From the NCBI RefSeq assembly GCF_910584445.1, contig NZ_CAJUBO010000001.1:97603-161602 (forward strand): a stretch of DNA of 64,000 bases. Reading direction: 5' to 3'. A program made the position numbers and the translations under genes. Position 1 is the first letter of the stretch; each line of letters begins with the position of its first letter. This document shows, piece after piece, positions 19,434-28,827 of this stretch. This DNA is from an uncultured Desulfovibrio sp. (GTDB lineage: Bacteria > Desulfobacterota > Desulfovibrionia > Desulfovibrionales > Desulfovibrionaceae). The notes under the pieces were generated by a model. The model did not search any database. It was not told where the DNA came from and worked only from the letters and a program-made list of their open reading frames with translations.

Positions 19434-20672
19434 TTAGACAATTTCAATTTCCGGAAATGGGAAAATCATCTTGCCACCAGCGGCGAGATATTCCTTTTCC
19501 CTGCGTAAAATGCTTTCCTTAAAATGCCAAGGGAGGACCAAAAAATAATCTGGTTTCATGGCTCTTGCCTCAGCTTCTGATATTATGGGTATCCCAGTCC
19601 CTGGAGTATAACTTCCAAACTTGTCTGGATTGACTTCTGCAATGGCGGTAATATCATTCTCTGTGAATCCACAGAACTGCAATACAACATTTCCCTTTGT
19701 GGAAGCGCCATAGCCAAATACTGTTTTGCCATCGTCCCGCAGATTGCCAATGAGCCGCCGCAAATCTTCACGGTGCCGAAATACCCTCTCTTCAAAATCC
19801 CGATAGGGACGTGGCGTTGCCAGGCCCATGCGTTCTTCCTGTTCCAGCAGCCAATCAATGACCGGTGCATTTGCGCGCAGGCTCTTGTTCGATCTTTTCG
19901 CAGCAGTGACGGCGAATGATCCCCCGTTGACGGAATTCATCATTACGTCAATAAGCCTAAATCCGGCGGTATCCAAAATACTTTTGATAACGGTGAGCGA
20001 ATAATATTCCAGATGCTCATGACAAACTGTATCATAGGAATTCAAACGTAACATTGAAGGGAGATAGCTCTGCTCGAAATGCCATATACCATCGTCTGCC
20101 AATATGGTTTCTACTTGACGGGCAAAATCGACGGGAGAATCCAAATCATAAAACATGGCGATTGAAGTCACAATTTTTGCTTTTTCGCAACGTGCTTCCT
20201 TGAAAGAGTCAGAAGAAAAGAACTCGGGAACAAGGAGAATATCATCTGTATAAAAATCGCGGAATTTTTGTCCTGTCGGGTCAATTCCAATACGTTGAAT
20301 TCCTTTTGTAGTATAGGATTTGAGAGTCGTGGCATCATTGGATCCGATATCCAATACGACATCACCTTGATGTAGTTGAAAAGTACGTTCAAGTAATGAA
20401 ACCTTATTGGAAAGATGAGCAACCATGGATTGGTTGAGTCCAGACCTATAGCCGTAATTCTCGCCATACATCTCTGATGATTCGTAACTATGGGCAAGCT
20501 GAAGGAGGCATGTATCCGGGCACCAGACGAGTTCAAGAGGTCCAACAGTTATTTTCGCATCTCTCTGTTTTGGGAACACGCCTGTCAGAGCCTGCCTGCC
20601 GAGATTGAGAACCGGTATCAGATGGTTGCTTGCGCTGAGACGGCAATGCTCTATTGCTGCATACGAAGCCAT
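19434..20672 (-). CDS. Sugar C-methyltransferase-like protein (NDP-hexose C-methyltransferase family)
   Basis: A 412-residue protein with the three-part layout of TylC3-type C-methyltransferases. An N-terminal region ends in CPDTCLLQLAHSY, where the family has a zinc site. The SAM domain has VVLDIGSNDATTLKSY near residue 100 and the CHEHLEYYSLTV motif. The C-terminal domain has VFGYGASTKGNVVLQ and ends KPDYFLVLPWHFKE. Family members methylate keto-sugar nucleotides. The ATG at 20672 has AGGAG seven bases upstream. An in-frame ATG nine codons earlier overlaps the upstream gene. One zinc-site Cys pair looks incomplete. Confidence 0.8.
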   Translation of the reverse strand: MASYAAIEHCRLSASNHLIPVLNLGRQALTGVFPKQRDAKITVGPLELVWCPDTCLLQLAHSYESSEMYGENYGYRSGLNQSMVAHLSNKVSLLERTFQLHQGDVVLDIGSNDATTLKSYTTKGIQRIGIDPTGQKFRDFYTDDILLVPEFFSSDSFKEARCEKAKIVTSIAMFYDLDSPVDFARQVETILADDGIWHFEQSYLPSMLRLNSYDTVCHEHLEYYSLTVIKSILDTAGFRLIDVMMNSVNGGSFAVTAAKRSNKSLRANAPVIDWLLEQEERMGLATPRPYRDFEERVFRHREDLRRLIGNLRDDGKTVFGYGASTKGNVVLQFCGFTENDITAIAEVNPDKFGSYTPGTGIPIISEAEARAMKPDYFLVLPWHFKESILRREKEYLAAGGKMIFPFPEIEIV

Positions 20673-20682
20673 GACACTGCTC

Positions 20683-23600
20683 CTAGTTTGTCTTTTCAAT
20701 GAGTCCGATCGCGGACAGCAGCTGCCGCGTGCTTTCTTCCCACGTCATCACAGGAATGCCAGCTGACGATGGCGCCCGGCCATCCTGTGCGAGTTTCCAC
20801 CACGTTGCGATGCCTGCGGCCAATGCATCCGAGGAGGAGATATCCAGATAAAACGCATGGTCGCCGGCAATTTCATGAAAGACAGGAATATCTGAACAAA
20901 GGACAGGCGTCCCATAGTGGGCAGCTTCAATGATTGGCAGGCCAAAGCCTTCTCCCTTGGAGGGGAAAAGCAGTCCTGCGGCATTGCCATACAGTTGCTC
21001 GAGATCCGTATCAGTGGGATTTTCTATAAAAATAAAGCGGGATTCATTGGTGTTCAAATCTCTGATGCGTGACATCAGGGATTCTACCATCCAGCCTTCA
21101 TTTCCCGCAATGCAAAGGGATAATTCACAACCTTGCTCCCAAAGCGTAGCAAAGGCATCCAATGCCAATGCCTGATTTTTATGTGGAGCGATCGTACCGA
21201 TGATCAGCAGAAAAGGCTTTTGTGGGGACGTGGTTTCCTGGATGAGGCATGGTGATTTTGTACTTGCGGGAAGATCCGCCCCCAGATGCCACCACGACAG
21301 CGTCGGGGGAAGGAGACCGCGTTTTTCTATCCACGCGCGCAGTTCCTCAATAGCAACTGAGGAAATACCTACGATGCGATCACTTTGTTTAATTGCAGTA
21401 TCCAGCCAATTGGTAAACCACTCTCGAGAGCCTTGTACCATATCATTTTCCGGAAATACAACAGGCAAAATGTCATATATCGTTGTAATTACCTCACCTC
21501 CAACTTTTTTTAGCCTTTCAAATAATGGCAAATATTCATTATACCTTGACCACGAAGAGTCAAGCATCAATAAAATATCTCCACAAGAAAAATCTACAGA
21601 ATCAACGGGAATGTTTTCCTCAGGAAAAATTGCCCCAAGGCTATTTAGCCAGGATATTGCAGGTACAAGATGTCCATCTTTTAATTCTACTGCAATATAG
21701 TCAAATTCACTCATATCCAGACGGTATAAATTTTTTACAATTTCTCGAACAACGCGAGAAATACCAGTATGTGGATTATTTTCTGCTGTATATCCGACAT
21801 CTATAAACAACTTTCTACGTTTTGCGGGGACAAAACTCCTTGAGGAAATCCATCCAGCAAACTTTAATGTATCCTCTCTGCATACAGCTGGAGAAATCGA
21901 TTTTGTGTAAACATCAATCTCACGTTTTTTTGTAGTATTACTACATATGTCATAAAATTCTTTTATTGCATCAGCGTAGAGAGATGCACATATTTGTGGA
22001 TTATTGTTCATGTGTATGTAGTCTCGTGATTTATTCGCAAGTTTCGTCCTTAATTCTGGCGAGTAGACCAGCGTTTCAATGGCGCTTCTGACTTCCGTTT
22101 CGTCAGGAACTTCACTCAACATATATACGACATCATCTGGGTAGTCCGCATAGTCTCCTGAATATCTATTTGTGATCACGGAAATTCCGTGTGCCATGGC
22201 GTCAACTGCACCTTTTGGAGTTCCTCCACGAAAGTCTTTACGTAATTGTATAGCAACATCTGTAACAGAAAGATATAATTCATAGTCTTTATCATTAATA
22301 TATCCTGTAATTTTTATCCTAGAAGACGTTCCCTCTGTGATTCTATTTTCGATATCAATACTATAGTTATCTGTTCCAGCCTGCCCTACAAAAATGAAGT
22401 AAACATCCTGATTTTCCATAAGACGTTTGCTGTTTAAAAAAGCGTCCAACGCAATATCATTCATCTTTGTAAAAGAGATATGCCCATATGAGGCAATGAT
22501 AATGGAGTTCTCCGGAAGCCCGAGACGTTTCTTGATGGATGCCCTTTCGTCTGCTGATTTGGGTTTAGCAATTTTGGCAGCCTGAGGTATGATACGATAT
22601 GGGGAGGGCAATCCTTCAGGATAGCAGCTATTTGCCAGTTCAAGATTCCATCGGGAATGTGAAATGACACCAACCGCCTGTTCAAGAACACGGCGGGTAC
22701 AGGGAAGTTTTGTAATAGCTTCGAAATCTGCGTTATCCACCTGGCGCGATGGCAAAAGAATCCGCCTGGCAAGAGAGCCGTGCGAATACAACGCTTCCCG
22801 CACAAAGCCCTCCCTTCCCATCCAGTACAAAACGCCACTCAGATAGGCATCATGCAGGGTCACCACTCCGGGAAAGCGTTCCAGAAGTTCGAACATATGC
22901 GCGTGGAAGGCTGAATTGCCGAATTCGTAGAGGATATGATCATAAGCAGCTGCAGCATCGGGAAAATCCTTGGCGGCATAGACACGAAAGGCTGAAGTTA
23001 TCTGAGGACAGCGCAATTGCTTGCACGTTGTGTATATATCGATGTCAAAAAATTCCGCGAGGTATGGCAGAAAGAACGCCGCATAATCGGCTATACCACT
23101 TCTGTCAGATGGCAGGGGGGTGAATACGGCCAGACGCTTACGGGGCAGACCACCTGACTGTATATATTGAAAAGTAGTTTTTCTTTTGCGAGCGAGAGCT
23201 TCATCAAACGCTTCAAGGATGATTTTTCCGGGATCATTCCTACAAAAATCGTGTATCCTTTCGATACTGTATTGGCTCAGCGCCACCCTGAAGCCATCAT
23301 CGGTCAGGGCATTGTGCATGGCAGCGGCGATGGATGCATCCTTTTGCGCATCAAAAAGCGCGTCCGAACGCCCGATGATCTCGCGCTGACTTGAATTGTC
23401 GCCGGCCAGAACCGGCGCGCCACAGGCCATGGCCTCCAGCAGAGGCAAGCCCAAGCCCTCATAATAGGAGGGGAAAATGAAGAGTTTGCACAATGCGTAG
23501 AGTGGGGGCAGATCTTCATCGGGGACAAAGCCGGTAATGACCACCTCATCAGGGCGGACACCCAACCCTGAGGCCATACGCAGCAAGGATTTTCGCCGTT

Positions 23601-24420
23601 CGTCTTCAACTTTGCAGGCAATGACCAACTGATGCCGCATCCTCAGCCCGGAAGGCAATAAGGCAAAAGCGCGTACCGCGCCGTCGATATTCTTGCGGTA
23701 TTCGTCACCACCAACATACAGGATGAAAGGTCGATGAATGCCATACCTGCCGAGAAATCCCCTCTTTTCTTCGTCAGCGAATGTCCATGGCCTGTACCGC
23801 CCGAAGTCCACACGGGGAGGAACCACAACAACTTTATGTGGCGCGATTCCCGCGATATCAATAGCGTCATTGCGAGTGGCGTTCGAGATGGACAGTAACA
23901 GATCAGCCTGGCGCAGCCATTGCACTCGTGAAAGATAAAAATGCTTGAAGTCGGTGTTTCGAAAATAGTATTCGGGAAATACCATGGGAATAAAGTCATA
24001 GACAGTGGCGGCTATGACTTGATGAGGCGAGTGCATGGCGCGATACGGCAGCCCGCCAGGTTCCGCCGCATAATCTTCAAAGGCGTGCGCCACATGGATG
24101 ACATCAGCGCGGTAAGGGGCGACAAATGAAGAATAGGCGGCATTGCTCAGGCTATCCGCTTCGCCGCCGCGCCAGTCTCTGTCCGACGACCAGACGGGAG
24201 GGGGTGGGAAGGGGATGCGGCGGTTACCTTGAAGACCGGGCAGAGGGATACGCTCTTTTCCATTGACATCCACCAGGGCGTAAAGTTCCCGGTTTTCACG
24301 GTGTCGCAGCATCTCCGTGAACCAGAACAGCGACAGATTGCCTATTCCGCGCCCACTGGAGCACGGGCTTGTGCATGCGCGCAGATCCGCCAGGATCCGG
24401 CTGGGGATGTCAGTCCTCAT
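20683..24420 (-). CDS. Triple-module GT4 glycosyltransferase
   Basis: A 1245-residue cytoplasmic protein with three glycosyltransferase family-4-like units. Unit 1 (about 1-415) has ILYVGGDEYRKN and FPSYYEGLGLPLLEAMACG. Unit 2 (about 430-820) begins LAVFTPLPSDRSGIADY, with a nucleotide-sugar region around DVAIQLRKDFRGGTPKGAV. Unit 3 (about 850-1245) begins KLFIDVGYTAENNPHTGISR and has FPSKGEGFGLPIIEAAHYG. Such fusions make repeating mannose- or rhamnose-type chains, with each unit forming one linkage. It overlaps the upstream gene by 11 bases. Base composition changes along the gene, with the middle much richer in AT. Confidence 0.88.
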   Translation of the reverse strand: MRTDIPSRILADLRACTSPCSSGRGIGNLSLFWFTEMLRHRENRELYALVDVNGKERIPLPGLQGNRRIPFPPPPVWSSDRDWRGGEADSLSNAAYSSFVAPYRADVIHVAHAFEDYAAEPGGLPYRAMHSPHQVIAATVYDFIPMVFPEYYFRNTDFKHFYLSRVQWLRQADLLLSISNATRNDAIDIAGIAPHKVVVVPPRVDFGRYRPWTFADEEKRGFLGRYGIHRPFILYVGGDEYRKNIDGAVRAFALLPSGLRMRHQLVIACKVEDERRKSLLRMASGLGVRPDEVVITGFVPDEDLPPLYALCKLFIFPSYYEGLGLPLLEAMACGAPVLAGDNSSQREIIGRSDALFDAQKDASIAAAMHNALTDDGFRVALSQYSIERIHDFCRNDPGKIILEAFDEALARKRKTTFQYIQSGGLPRKRLAVFTPLPSDRSGIADYAAFFLPYLAEFFDIDIYTTCKQLRCPQITSAFRVYAAKDFPDAAAAYDHILYEFGNSAFHAHMFELLERFPGVVTLHDAYLSGVLYWMGREGFVREALYSHGSLARRILLPSRQVDNADFEAITKLPCTRRVLEQAVGVISHSRWNLELANSCYPEGLPSPYRIIPQAAKIAKPKSADERASIKKRLGLPENSIIIASYGHISFTKMNDIALDAFLNSKRLMENQDVYFIFVGQAGTDNYSIDIENRITEGTSSRIKITGYINDKDYELYLSVTDVAIQLRKDFRGGTPKGAVDAMAHGISVITNRYSGDYADYPDDVVYMLSEVPDETEVRSAIETLVYSPELRTKLANKSRDYIHMNNNPQICASLYADAIKEFYDICSNTTKKREIDVYTKSISPAVCREDTLKFAGWISSRSFVPAKRRKLFIDVGYTAENNPHTGISRVVREIVKNLYRLDMSEFDYIAVELKDGHLVPAISWLNSLGAIFPEENIPVDSVDFSCGDILLMLDSSWSRYNEYLPLFERLKKVGGEVITTIYDILPVVFPENDMVQGSREWFTNWLDTAIKQSDRIVGISSVAIEELRAWIEKRGLLPPTLSWWHLGADLPASTKSPCLIQETTSPQKPFLLIIGTIAPHKNQALALDAFATLWEQGCELSLCIAGNEGWMVESLMSRIRDLNTNESRFIFIENPTDTDLEQLYGNAAGLLFPSKGEGFGLPIIEAAHYGTPVLCSDIPVFHEIAGDHAFYLDISSSDALAAGIATWWKLAQDGRAPSSAGIPVMTWEESTRQLLSAIGLIEKTN

Positions 24421-26503
24421 CCTTGCCTCCTGACAGACGTTTGCCGAAAGAGATGCCGCTGGCCCTGTTCTTCAGTATGGCGGCGATCTCCCGTCCTTCC
24501 CTTTTTTTCGTCGCGGGTAAAATATCAGGCCGGCGTATGGCGAAACGCCAGGCGAGCTTTCTTTTTACCCGGGAGCAGAAGTCATGGGGGTCCTTCCGCA
24601 ACAACTGCAAATAGCGATAAGGTTTTCTGAGGCGGTGCGCTCCGGGAATGGTTTTGATCTTTTCCTTGAGCTTCCTGGCAGCATCGTGCGGGTTCTGCAG
24701 GCAAAGGATCATGAATCGTATGGGTTTTGTCACGCGCCAGGATAGTGAGTTGACGATGCGCGCATTTTCCCTGTGCAGCATATCCAATTCCTGATGGAGC
24801 AGGACCAACTTCGCAGTCGTTTGCGAATATTCATAATCAAGTTTCTTCAATCGCCACTTGTCAGTTTTTGACATCAGGCACATTTGGTATTCATATTTCT
24901 CCGCCGCATTGTCATACACTTCTGCATTCTTTCGAAATACAAGGGTCGCAAAATGATAGCGGCAACCATCATGATCAAAATCTGGTTCATATTCATTCCA
25001 GTCCGGAACATCCAAAAGTCTGCATCCATGCAACTCAGGAACAAACTTTCCGAGAATCCTGGCTGTGCTGTAAAGGCGTTTGTCCGCAGCTGGGATAGCG
25101 GCGCCATCCTGATATTTTTCTTGAAAATCCATGGTCAGAATGGCAATGCCCCCCGGAGCCAGCAACTGTGCGATCTGGGAAATGAATGTTTCATCATCGG
25201 CAACATGCTCAATGGCAGAAGTGGAAAAAATACAATCATAATAACGTTTGCCATGGTACTGCTTAAAAAATCCATCAAGATCAGTATTGAATTCCGGATC
25301 GATTGCATCAATTGTGTAGCCCTTTTCCTGCAGTGTGTAGTAGGCGGTGTCGTCATTATAGCCAACGCAAAGCACGGCATCCCCAGGCTGTGCATGCCGC
25401 TCCACCTGCTCGAGAACAAATGCCTGCTGCACATTTGCGCGGGGTATTTTGCGAATGAATATAGTGGGGCACAGTTGCTTCATTTCCTCTTCGCGAGGCT
25501 GCAATGCCACCCTGAGGTCATCTGTCAGGACAGTGTTCACTCGATGCGTCCGGGGCCGTGCGAAATCAGCCAGAACAGCCTCAAAAATCCCATCCAGGGC
25601 GTTGGCTGCGTTTTTGGGTGTCCAGAGCGCTTTGAGCCGTTGGCAACTCGCTGTTCCTTCCGCAAGAATGCGCTCAAGAGGCGAAATATCCAGAAACAGC
25701 TCAGGCGCAACGGCACGCACGTGGCGGAACATGGTACTCTGGGAGAGAGCCAGTGGACGCTCGGCGGCCACGGCAAAATCAAGGACGCTGGAAATTCCGC
25801 GCCCCGGCTGATCATCATACAGGAACATATTAAGATCATTGGCTGCCAGAAACCTGACCAGTGCTTCTTCAGAAAGATATTCCCCGGAAAATTCAATCTC
25901 TATTCGGTCATCCGCAAGTTTTCGGCAATCATCCACCATCTGTCTGGCATATTTTCCATCCTTGTCACAATAAAAGGAGTTGGGGATGTGCAGGCGAATG
26001 CGGGCCTTCTGAAAATGCCGGGCAGCAAAGCGGATGATTTCATCATAGTTCTTGCCTTGCGTGGCAAAGCCGAACGTGCCGATGGTAAAAATGTCATTGG
26101 CAGGCGCGGCAACGGGTATTTGGGGCACAATGCGCGGCACACTCCAGAGGCCGGGGAGGCGGCTTGCCAGGGAAGGGTCGGACACTATGCGGTAACGAAA
26201 CAGATCGGCCAGTTCCGTATAGGCGGTAACATAGTCAAACTCGTGCAAAAGGCCGACTGCGGGTTTTCCCGTGCTGCGAATATCGGCTTTGCTGAGAAAG
26301 CCGAGTGTATTCGGGTGATAATTATACACTGCCAGATCGGCAGCGGCGATGTCCTCCCGGGCCGCTTCAAAGTCCTGCTTGCCGGCCAGGGGATAGGATA
26401 TCACCGTATTTCGGGAAAAGTCTTGCAGGGCGGCAATAATGCTCAGGCCATATTGGGAAACGCCACACTGCACAGAAGGATTTGTGATGAAGGCTATTTT
26501 CAT
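24410..26503 (-). CDS. Glycosyltransferase-methyltransferase fusion with coiled coil
   Basis: A 697-residue protein. Residues 1 to about 320 look like a GT4-type glycosyltransferase (MKIAFITNPSVQCGVSQYGL, LLHEFDY, IGTFGFATQGKNYDE, GRGISSVLDFAVAAERPLA). Residues about 350-530 are a SAM methyltransferase fold (AVLCVGYNDDTAYYTLQEKG, DCIFSTSAIEHVADDE, LLAPGGIAILTMD). A short coiled coil then leads to NSLSWRVTKPIRF, a tail motif common in polysaccharide glycosyltransferases. The protein could add a sugar and methylate it or cap the chain. GC content is intermediate between host and the AT-rich neighbour. Confidence 0.75.
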   Translation of the reverse strand: MKIAFITNPSVQCGVSQYGLSIIAALQDFSRNTVISYPLAGKQDFEAAREDIAAADLAVYNYHPNTLGFLSKADIRSTGKPAVGLLHEFDYVTAYTELADLFRYRIVSDPSLASRLPGLWSVPRIVPQIPVAAPANDIFTIGTFGFATQGKNYDEIIRFAARHFQKARIRLHIPNSFYCDKDGKYARQMVDDCRKLADDRIEIEFSGEYLSEEALVRFLAANDLNMFLYDDQPGRGISSVLDFAVAAERPLALSQSTMFRHVRAVAPELFLDISPLERILAEGTASCQRLKALWTPKNAANALDGIFEAVLADFARPRTHRVNTVLTDDLRVALQPREEEMKQLCPTIFIRKIPRANVQQAFVLEQVERHAQPGDAVLCVGYNDDTAYYTLQEKGYTIDAIDPEFNTDLDGFFKQYHGKRYYDCIFSTSAIEHVADDETFISQIAQLLAPGGIAILTMDFQEKYQDGAAIPAADKRLYSTARILGKFVPELHGCRLLDVPDWNEYEPDFDHDGCRYHFATLVFRKNAEVYDNAAEKYEYQMCLMSKTDKWRLKKLDYEYSQTTAKLVLLHQELDMLHRENARIVNSLSWRVTKPIRFMILCLQNPHDAARKLKEKIKTIPGAHRLRKPYRYLQLLRKDPHDFCSRVKRKLAWRFAIRRPDILPATKKREGREIAAILKNRASGISFGKRLSGGKDED

Positions 26504-26562
26504 TTATAGTATCCTTCAAAAGCGTATATTAAATTCATATTATAAATAATAATGTGTAATTA

Positions 26563-27654
26563 TTATGCTTGTTCTATCAATCTGTAATGAGGTGCAATAT
26601 CAATATCCTCTGGACAATTTGAGCAACAGGCCGGCGGATCAAGCCTAAGCATGTCTTCCCGAAATTTTTTATAAACAGGCCCTGCAAAGATATCGAATAT
26701 GCTGCTCGTTCCAACTGAACCACCAATGAAATCTTTATGTCCCGGATAATCAGGCCGTAAATTATGGCAAGCGCATGCCTCCCCTCCATGATAAATGACA
26801 AACTGCGTAAATGGGGCAACGCAAATTTTTCGACGCTCATTACCACGTCTATTTACAGGGGTATAGTCAGGAATCATTCCACCACGATCGTTTGTTGTTG
26901 CTGTATGGTTATCTGAGTGCATAACTATATAGAGAGAATGTGAATTTTTCATGTATCTACCAATGCTTTGACAAATTGTTTGGTTTTCTTCACTCAATAT
27001 TTCCATATTCAACGATAATTTATTTGCCATAGCAATCACTGCCAATTTTGCTTTTTCATATGACCAATATGGCTTTTTTTCATCAATATAAACCGAAATC
27101 AACATCCTATCCAATCCAGAAGCCAAGAGATCATCCAAAAGATTTTTATTAAGATAATCTCCATTTGTATTGAGGTGTATTTTAACATTTGGCAAATATA
27201 TTTTGGCAGTTTCAATCAATTTTGGAAGGCGTCTGTCAGAGAGAGGCTCATTGCAAAGAGCAAAAGCTAAATCTTCACTATAATTTATAGTTTTTAACTC
27301 AGAAAGTATTTTTAAAAATAATTCCTCAGATAAATATTGAGTCTCTTCTTTAATATCTACAGACCTATTCGAACAAAACCAGCATTTTCTGTTACAAAAT
27401 GACGAATTTTCGATGAGGAGATAGTGCACATTATTCTTAAAGAGCATTTTCTTTTCATTTTCAGACATATTGCTGGTAAAAAAATTCGGATCAATCCTGA
27501 AGGGGCTATCAGAGCATTTTTGGGTTCTCCCGGACCCCTCTGCCAGGTGCGGGCTTTCTTGCAGTTCTTTCTGCAGGATCGAACACATCCGCGACATGGA
27601 CCTGACCAAAGGGCGGAGGGCGCATTTCAGGGTCTTTTTCACGAGGCTGTTCAT
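26563..27654 (-). CDS. Radical SAM/SPASM domain enzyme of the glycan island
   Basis: A 363-residue protein. C87, C91 and C94 in the sequence CNRKCWFC bind the radical-SAM 4Fe-4S cluster. The fold continues through ALCNEPLSDRRLPKLIE and IHLNTNGDYL. The C-terminal SPASM region (CVAPFTQFVIYHGGEACACH, then CCSNCPEDID) would bind one or two more clusters. The ATG follows the gmd stop without a gap, so translation is coupled. Relatives in polysaccharide clusters have no settled substrate; sugar dehydrogenation or epimerisation is possible. The first 58 or so codons are GC-rich and the rest very AT-rich. Confidence 0.85.
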   Translation of the reverse strand: MNSLVKKTLKCALRPLVRSMSRMCSILQKELQESPHLAEGSGRTQKCSDSPFRIDPNFFTSNMSENEKKMLFKNNVHYLLIENSSFCNRKCWFCSNRSVDIKEETQYLSEELFLKILSELKTINYSEDLAFALCNEPLSDRRLPKLIETAKIYLPNVKIHLNTNGDYLNKNLLDDLLASGLDRMLISVYIDEKKPYWSYEKAKLAVIAMANKLSLNMEILSEENQTICQSIGRYMKNSHSLYIVMHSDNHTATTNDRGGMIPDYTPVNRRGNERRKICVAPFTQFVIYHGGEACACHNLRPDYPGHKDFIGGSVGTSSIFDIFAGPVYKKFREDMLRLDPPACCSNCPEDIDIAPHYRLIEQA

Positions 27655-28692
27655 TTATTTGCCCTCTTCTCTTCCGATCCGTTCCACATCAGCCTCCACC
27701 ATCATCCGGCAAAGTTCCTCCAGGCCGACATGCGCCTGCCAGCCGAGCGTTTCCTTCGCCTTGGTCGGGTCGCCGATGAGCAGGTCCACCTCCGCCGGGC
27801 GGTAAAACCGGGGATTGACCTTCACCAATGTTTTGCCGCTTGCAGGCGCATACCCTTCTTCATGCAGGCCTTCGCCGCGCCAGGCGATGTCCATGCCCAC
27901 AGCCTTGAAAGCCATGGTCACGAAATTCCGCACCGTCTCGGTGCGCCCGGTGGCGAGCACATAGCTGTCCGGTTCCGGGGCCTGGAGCATGCGCCACATG
28001 CCCTCCACATATTCGGGCGCAAAGCCCCAGTCCCGCTGCGAGGAAAGATTCCCCAGTTCCAGGCGGTCCTGCGTTCCCCGGCTGATGCGGGCCACGGCAT
28101 CGGTAATCTTGCGGGTGACGAATTCAATGCCACGGAGCGGGGATTCGTGGTTGAACAAGATGCCGCTGCATCCGTAGATGCCGTAGCTTTCCCGGTAATT
28201 GATGGTCATCCAGTGGGCATAGAGTTTCGCCGCGGCATAGGGACTGCGCGGATACAGGGGCGTGGTTTCGGTCTGGGGCACTTCCTGCACCTTGCCGAAC
28301 ATTTCTGAAGTGGAGGCCTGATAAAAGCGGGTATCGGGCTTGGCCTGGCGAATGGCCTCCAGCAAATGGACGGGACCAAGGCCCGTGATCTCCCCGGTAG
28401 TCAGAGGCTGGTCAAAGGAGACCCCCACAAAACTCTGCGCGGCCAGGTTGTAGATCTCGTCCGGTTCGGTCTTGTCTACCAGGCGCAGCGCCGAAGACAG
28501 GTCGGTGAGGTCGAATTCCACCAGTTCCAGATGTGGATGGCGACGCAGACCGAGGTGCTCCAGGCGCCAGAAATTGGGAGAAGAACTGCGCCGATATGTG
28601 CCAAAGACCTGATACCCCTTTTCCAGAAGCAATTGGGAAAGGTATGCGCCGTCCTGTCCTGTGATGCCGGTAATGATCGCTTTTTTCACCAT
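27655..28692 (-). CDS. gmd: GDP-mannose 4,6-dehydratase
   Basis: A 345-residue short-chain dehydrogenase-type enzyme. It has the NADP-binding GITGQDGAYLSQLL at the N-terminus, TYRRSSSPNFWRLEHL, the YPRSPYAAAKLYAHW catalytic Tyr-Lys pair and NHESPLRGIEFVTRK, all specific for Gmd. It converts GDP-mannose to GDP-4-keto-6-deoxymannose, precursor of GDP-fucose, GDP-rhamnose and GDP-perosamine. The start at 28692 follows GGAAGGA; another in-frame ATG 51 bases upstream is less likely. No partner reductase, epimerase or perosamine aminotransferase is recognisable in the window. Confidence 0.96.
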   Translation of the reverse strand: MVKKAIITGITGQDGAYLSQLLLEKGYQVFGTYRRSSSPNFWRLEHLGLRRHPHLELVEFDLTDLSSALRLVDKTEPDEIYNLAAQSFVGVSFDQPLTTGEITGLGPVHLLEAIRQAKPDTRFYQASTSEMFGKVQEVPQTETTPLYPRSPYAAAKLYAHWMTINYRESYGIYGCSGILFNHESPLRGIEFVTRKITDAVARISRGTQDRLELGNLSSQRDWGFAPEYVEGMWRMLQAPEPDSYVLATGRTETVRNFVTMAFKAVGMDIAWRGEGLHEEGYAPASGKTLVKVNPRFYRPAEVDLLIGDPTKAKETLGWQAHVGLEELCRMMVEADVERIGREEGK

Positions 28693-28827
28693 ACCATCCT
28701 TCCGCTGTTCGTCATGATATTTTTTCTTGTAGAGTAATTTCATTTAGTTGAAATGAGTATATTCCATTTGAACTCCACGATACTTCTTTATATCTATTCT
28801 TTCAGGATATCTCCATCATTACCGTTC

